From positions 1-5,881 of the forward strand of contig DGVV01000058.1 of the NCBI GenBank assembly GCA_002395085.1: a stretch of 5,881 bases of DNA. Reading direction: 5' to 3'. The number at the start of each line of letters is the position of its first letter. The first letter of the stretch is position 1. Made by a program: the position numbers and the translations under genes. Shown one piece after another: positions 5,156 through 5,881 of this stretch. The notes below the pieces were generated by a model. That model was not told where the DNA came from. It saw only the letters and a program-made list of their open reading frames with translations, and searched no databases. The stretch is from Ruminococcus sp. UBA4275. Its GTDB lineage: Bacteria > Bacillota > Clostridia > Oscillospirales > Ruminococcaceae.

Positions 5156-5881
5156 ATGGAACTCATCCGGATGCAACACATCACGAAAACTTACGGCAAA
5201 CAGAAAATCACGGCGCTGTGCGATTTCGACCTCACCGTGGAGGAGGGCGAAATGGTCGCGGTTATGGGGCGTTCCGGTTCGGGCAAATCAACCGTGGTGA
5301 ATCTCATCGCGGGCATTGACCGTCTGGAGAGCGGCAAATATTACTTTGCCGGCAGGGATATGTCGGGGCTTTCGGGCGATCAGTTTACGGTATTCCGCCG
5401 TGAAAGCATCGGCGTGGTGCTTCAGCATTTCGCGCTGATTGACGATTATACGGTGTTTCAAAACATAGCGCTGCCGCTGAAACTGCGCCGGTGCAGCAAG
5501 GCGGAGATCCGGCAGAAGGTAAACGCGATTGCGAAGGAGCTGGAGATTTCTGCGCTGCTGCAAAAATATCCGCGGGAACTCTCCGGCGGCGAGGCACAGC
5601 GCACCGCGATTGCGAGGGCGGTGATCACTGAGCCAAAGCTGATACTTGCGGATGAACCCACCGGCGCACTGGATGAGGAAACCGGCAGAAAGATCATGGA
5701 GGTATTCCGCGGGCTGCACGAGAAGGGAAACACGCTGTTGATTGTGACGCATGATGCAGATGTGGCACAGATGTGCGACCGCACGGTAAAAATCTCGCGG
5801 CTGCGGGCAGCGCCCGCCTGCATGACCGGGACTTTGGCATCCTGCGCGACCAAGCAAACTGCCCGACCGGTATCGTGCTAC
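5156..5881 (+). CDS. ABC transporter ATP-binding protein (LolD/MacB type), 3' end outside window
   Basis: The open frame covers 242 codons to the last base of the window without a stop. All key ATPase motifs are present: Walker A GRSGSGKST (38-46), Q-loop Gln90, signature LSGGE (142-146), Walker B LILADEP (162-168), D-loop GALD (170-173) and switch His199. Overall it resembles the LolD/MacB/FtsE group that pairs with FtsX-type permeases, and lactococcin 972-group export ATPases in particular. The ATG has AAAGGAG (5142-5148) 7 nt upstream and follows the second permease by 15 nt. The usual domain ends near Ser214. Beyond it, the last 28 residues are Cys/Ala-rich and unlike the common family ending (ISDGRI-like), so the true end may be shifted by a frame error or may be an unusual tail. 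The protein should be cytoplasmic, bound to the two permeases. Confidence 0.92.
   Translation, partial: MELIRMQHITKTYGKQKITALCDFDLTVEEGEMVAVMGRSGSGKSTVVNLIAGIDRLESGKYYFAGRDMSGLSGDQFTVFRRESIGVVLQHFALIDDYTVFQNIALPLKLRRCSKAEIRQKVNAIAKELEISALLQKYPRELSGGEAQRTAIARAVITEPKLILADEPTGALDEETGRKIMEVFRGLHEKGNTLLIVTHDADVAQMCDRTVKISRLRAAPACMTGTLASCATKQTARPVSCY

Noticed and set aside
3728..5179. A 483-codon open frame on the minus strand
   Set aside because: It is antisense to the second permease, which has helices, FtsX motifs and operon spacing. The minus frame has no membrane or domain pattern and no suitable ribosome binding site; it results from codon bias.
5288..5857. A 189-codon minus-strand open frame
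   Set aside because: It is antisense to the ABC ATPase with all its motifs; a shadow of that gene.

Overview
The window looks like chromosomal DNA from a Gram-positive gut-type Firmicute (class Clostridia, perhaps Ruminococcus or another Oscillospiraceae). The evidence is strong AGGAGG-type ribosome binding sites before most genes, near-consensus TTGACA/TATAAT promoters in A+T-rich spacers, coding sequence with G/C-ending codons, and a PadR plus DUF2812 pair, which is common in that group. The genus is an inference. No tRNA, rRNA, CRISPR array, insertion sequence or phage gene was seen.

Left part (1-911): two strong promoters point away from each other. One drives an unseen gene to the left. 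The other drives a structured leader of about 107 nt, with an intrinsic terminator just ahead of the start codon, and then pnuC, a vitamin B3-type (nicotinamide riboside) transporter. The layout implies transcription attenuation of pnuC by a signal not identified here.

Middle part (912-2265): on the minus strand lies a two-gene operon, a PadR-family repressor followed by a DUF2812 membrane protein. The two are separated by one base and are probably translationally coupled. The last base of the DUF2812 stop codon directly abuts the pnuC stop codon. The padR promoter has its -35 box inside a 12-bp inverted repeat and three tandem 15-bp repeats between the promoter and the start codon, a likely autoregulatory operator array. 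The rest of the 459-bp spacer holds no convincing gene. On the plus strand it is unusually C/A-rich and G-poor, with one candidate -10 box and some repeats.

Right part (2266-5881): a plus-strand cassette made of a 96-residue secreted peptide with two cysteines, a stretch with three hairpins ending in a good intrinsic terminator, two FtsX/MacB-type permease halves, and an ABC ATPase that is still open at the window end. The order peptide, permease, ATPase resembles lactococcin 972-type bacteriocin loci, but the permease is split into two short proteins and the peptide is divergent. The internal terminator would make much peptide mRNA and little transporter mRNA, as expected if the peptide is the product and the ABC complex exports it or protects the producer. 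This cassette is the most likely undescribed system here; its function is inferred.
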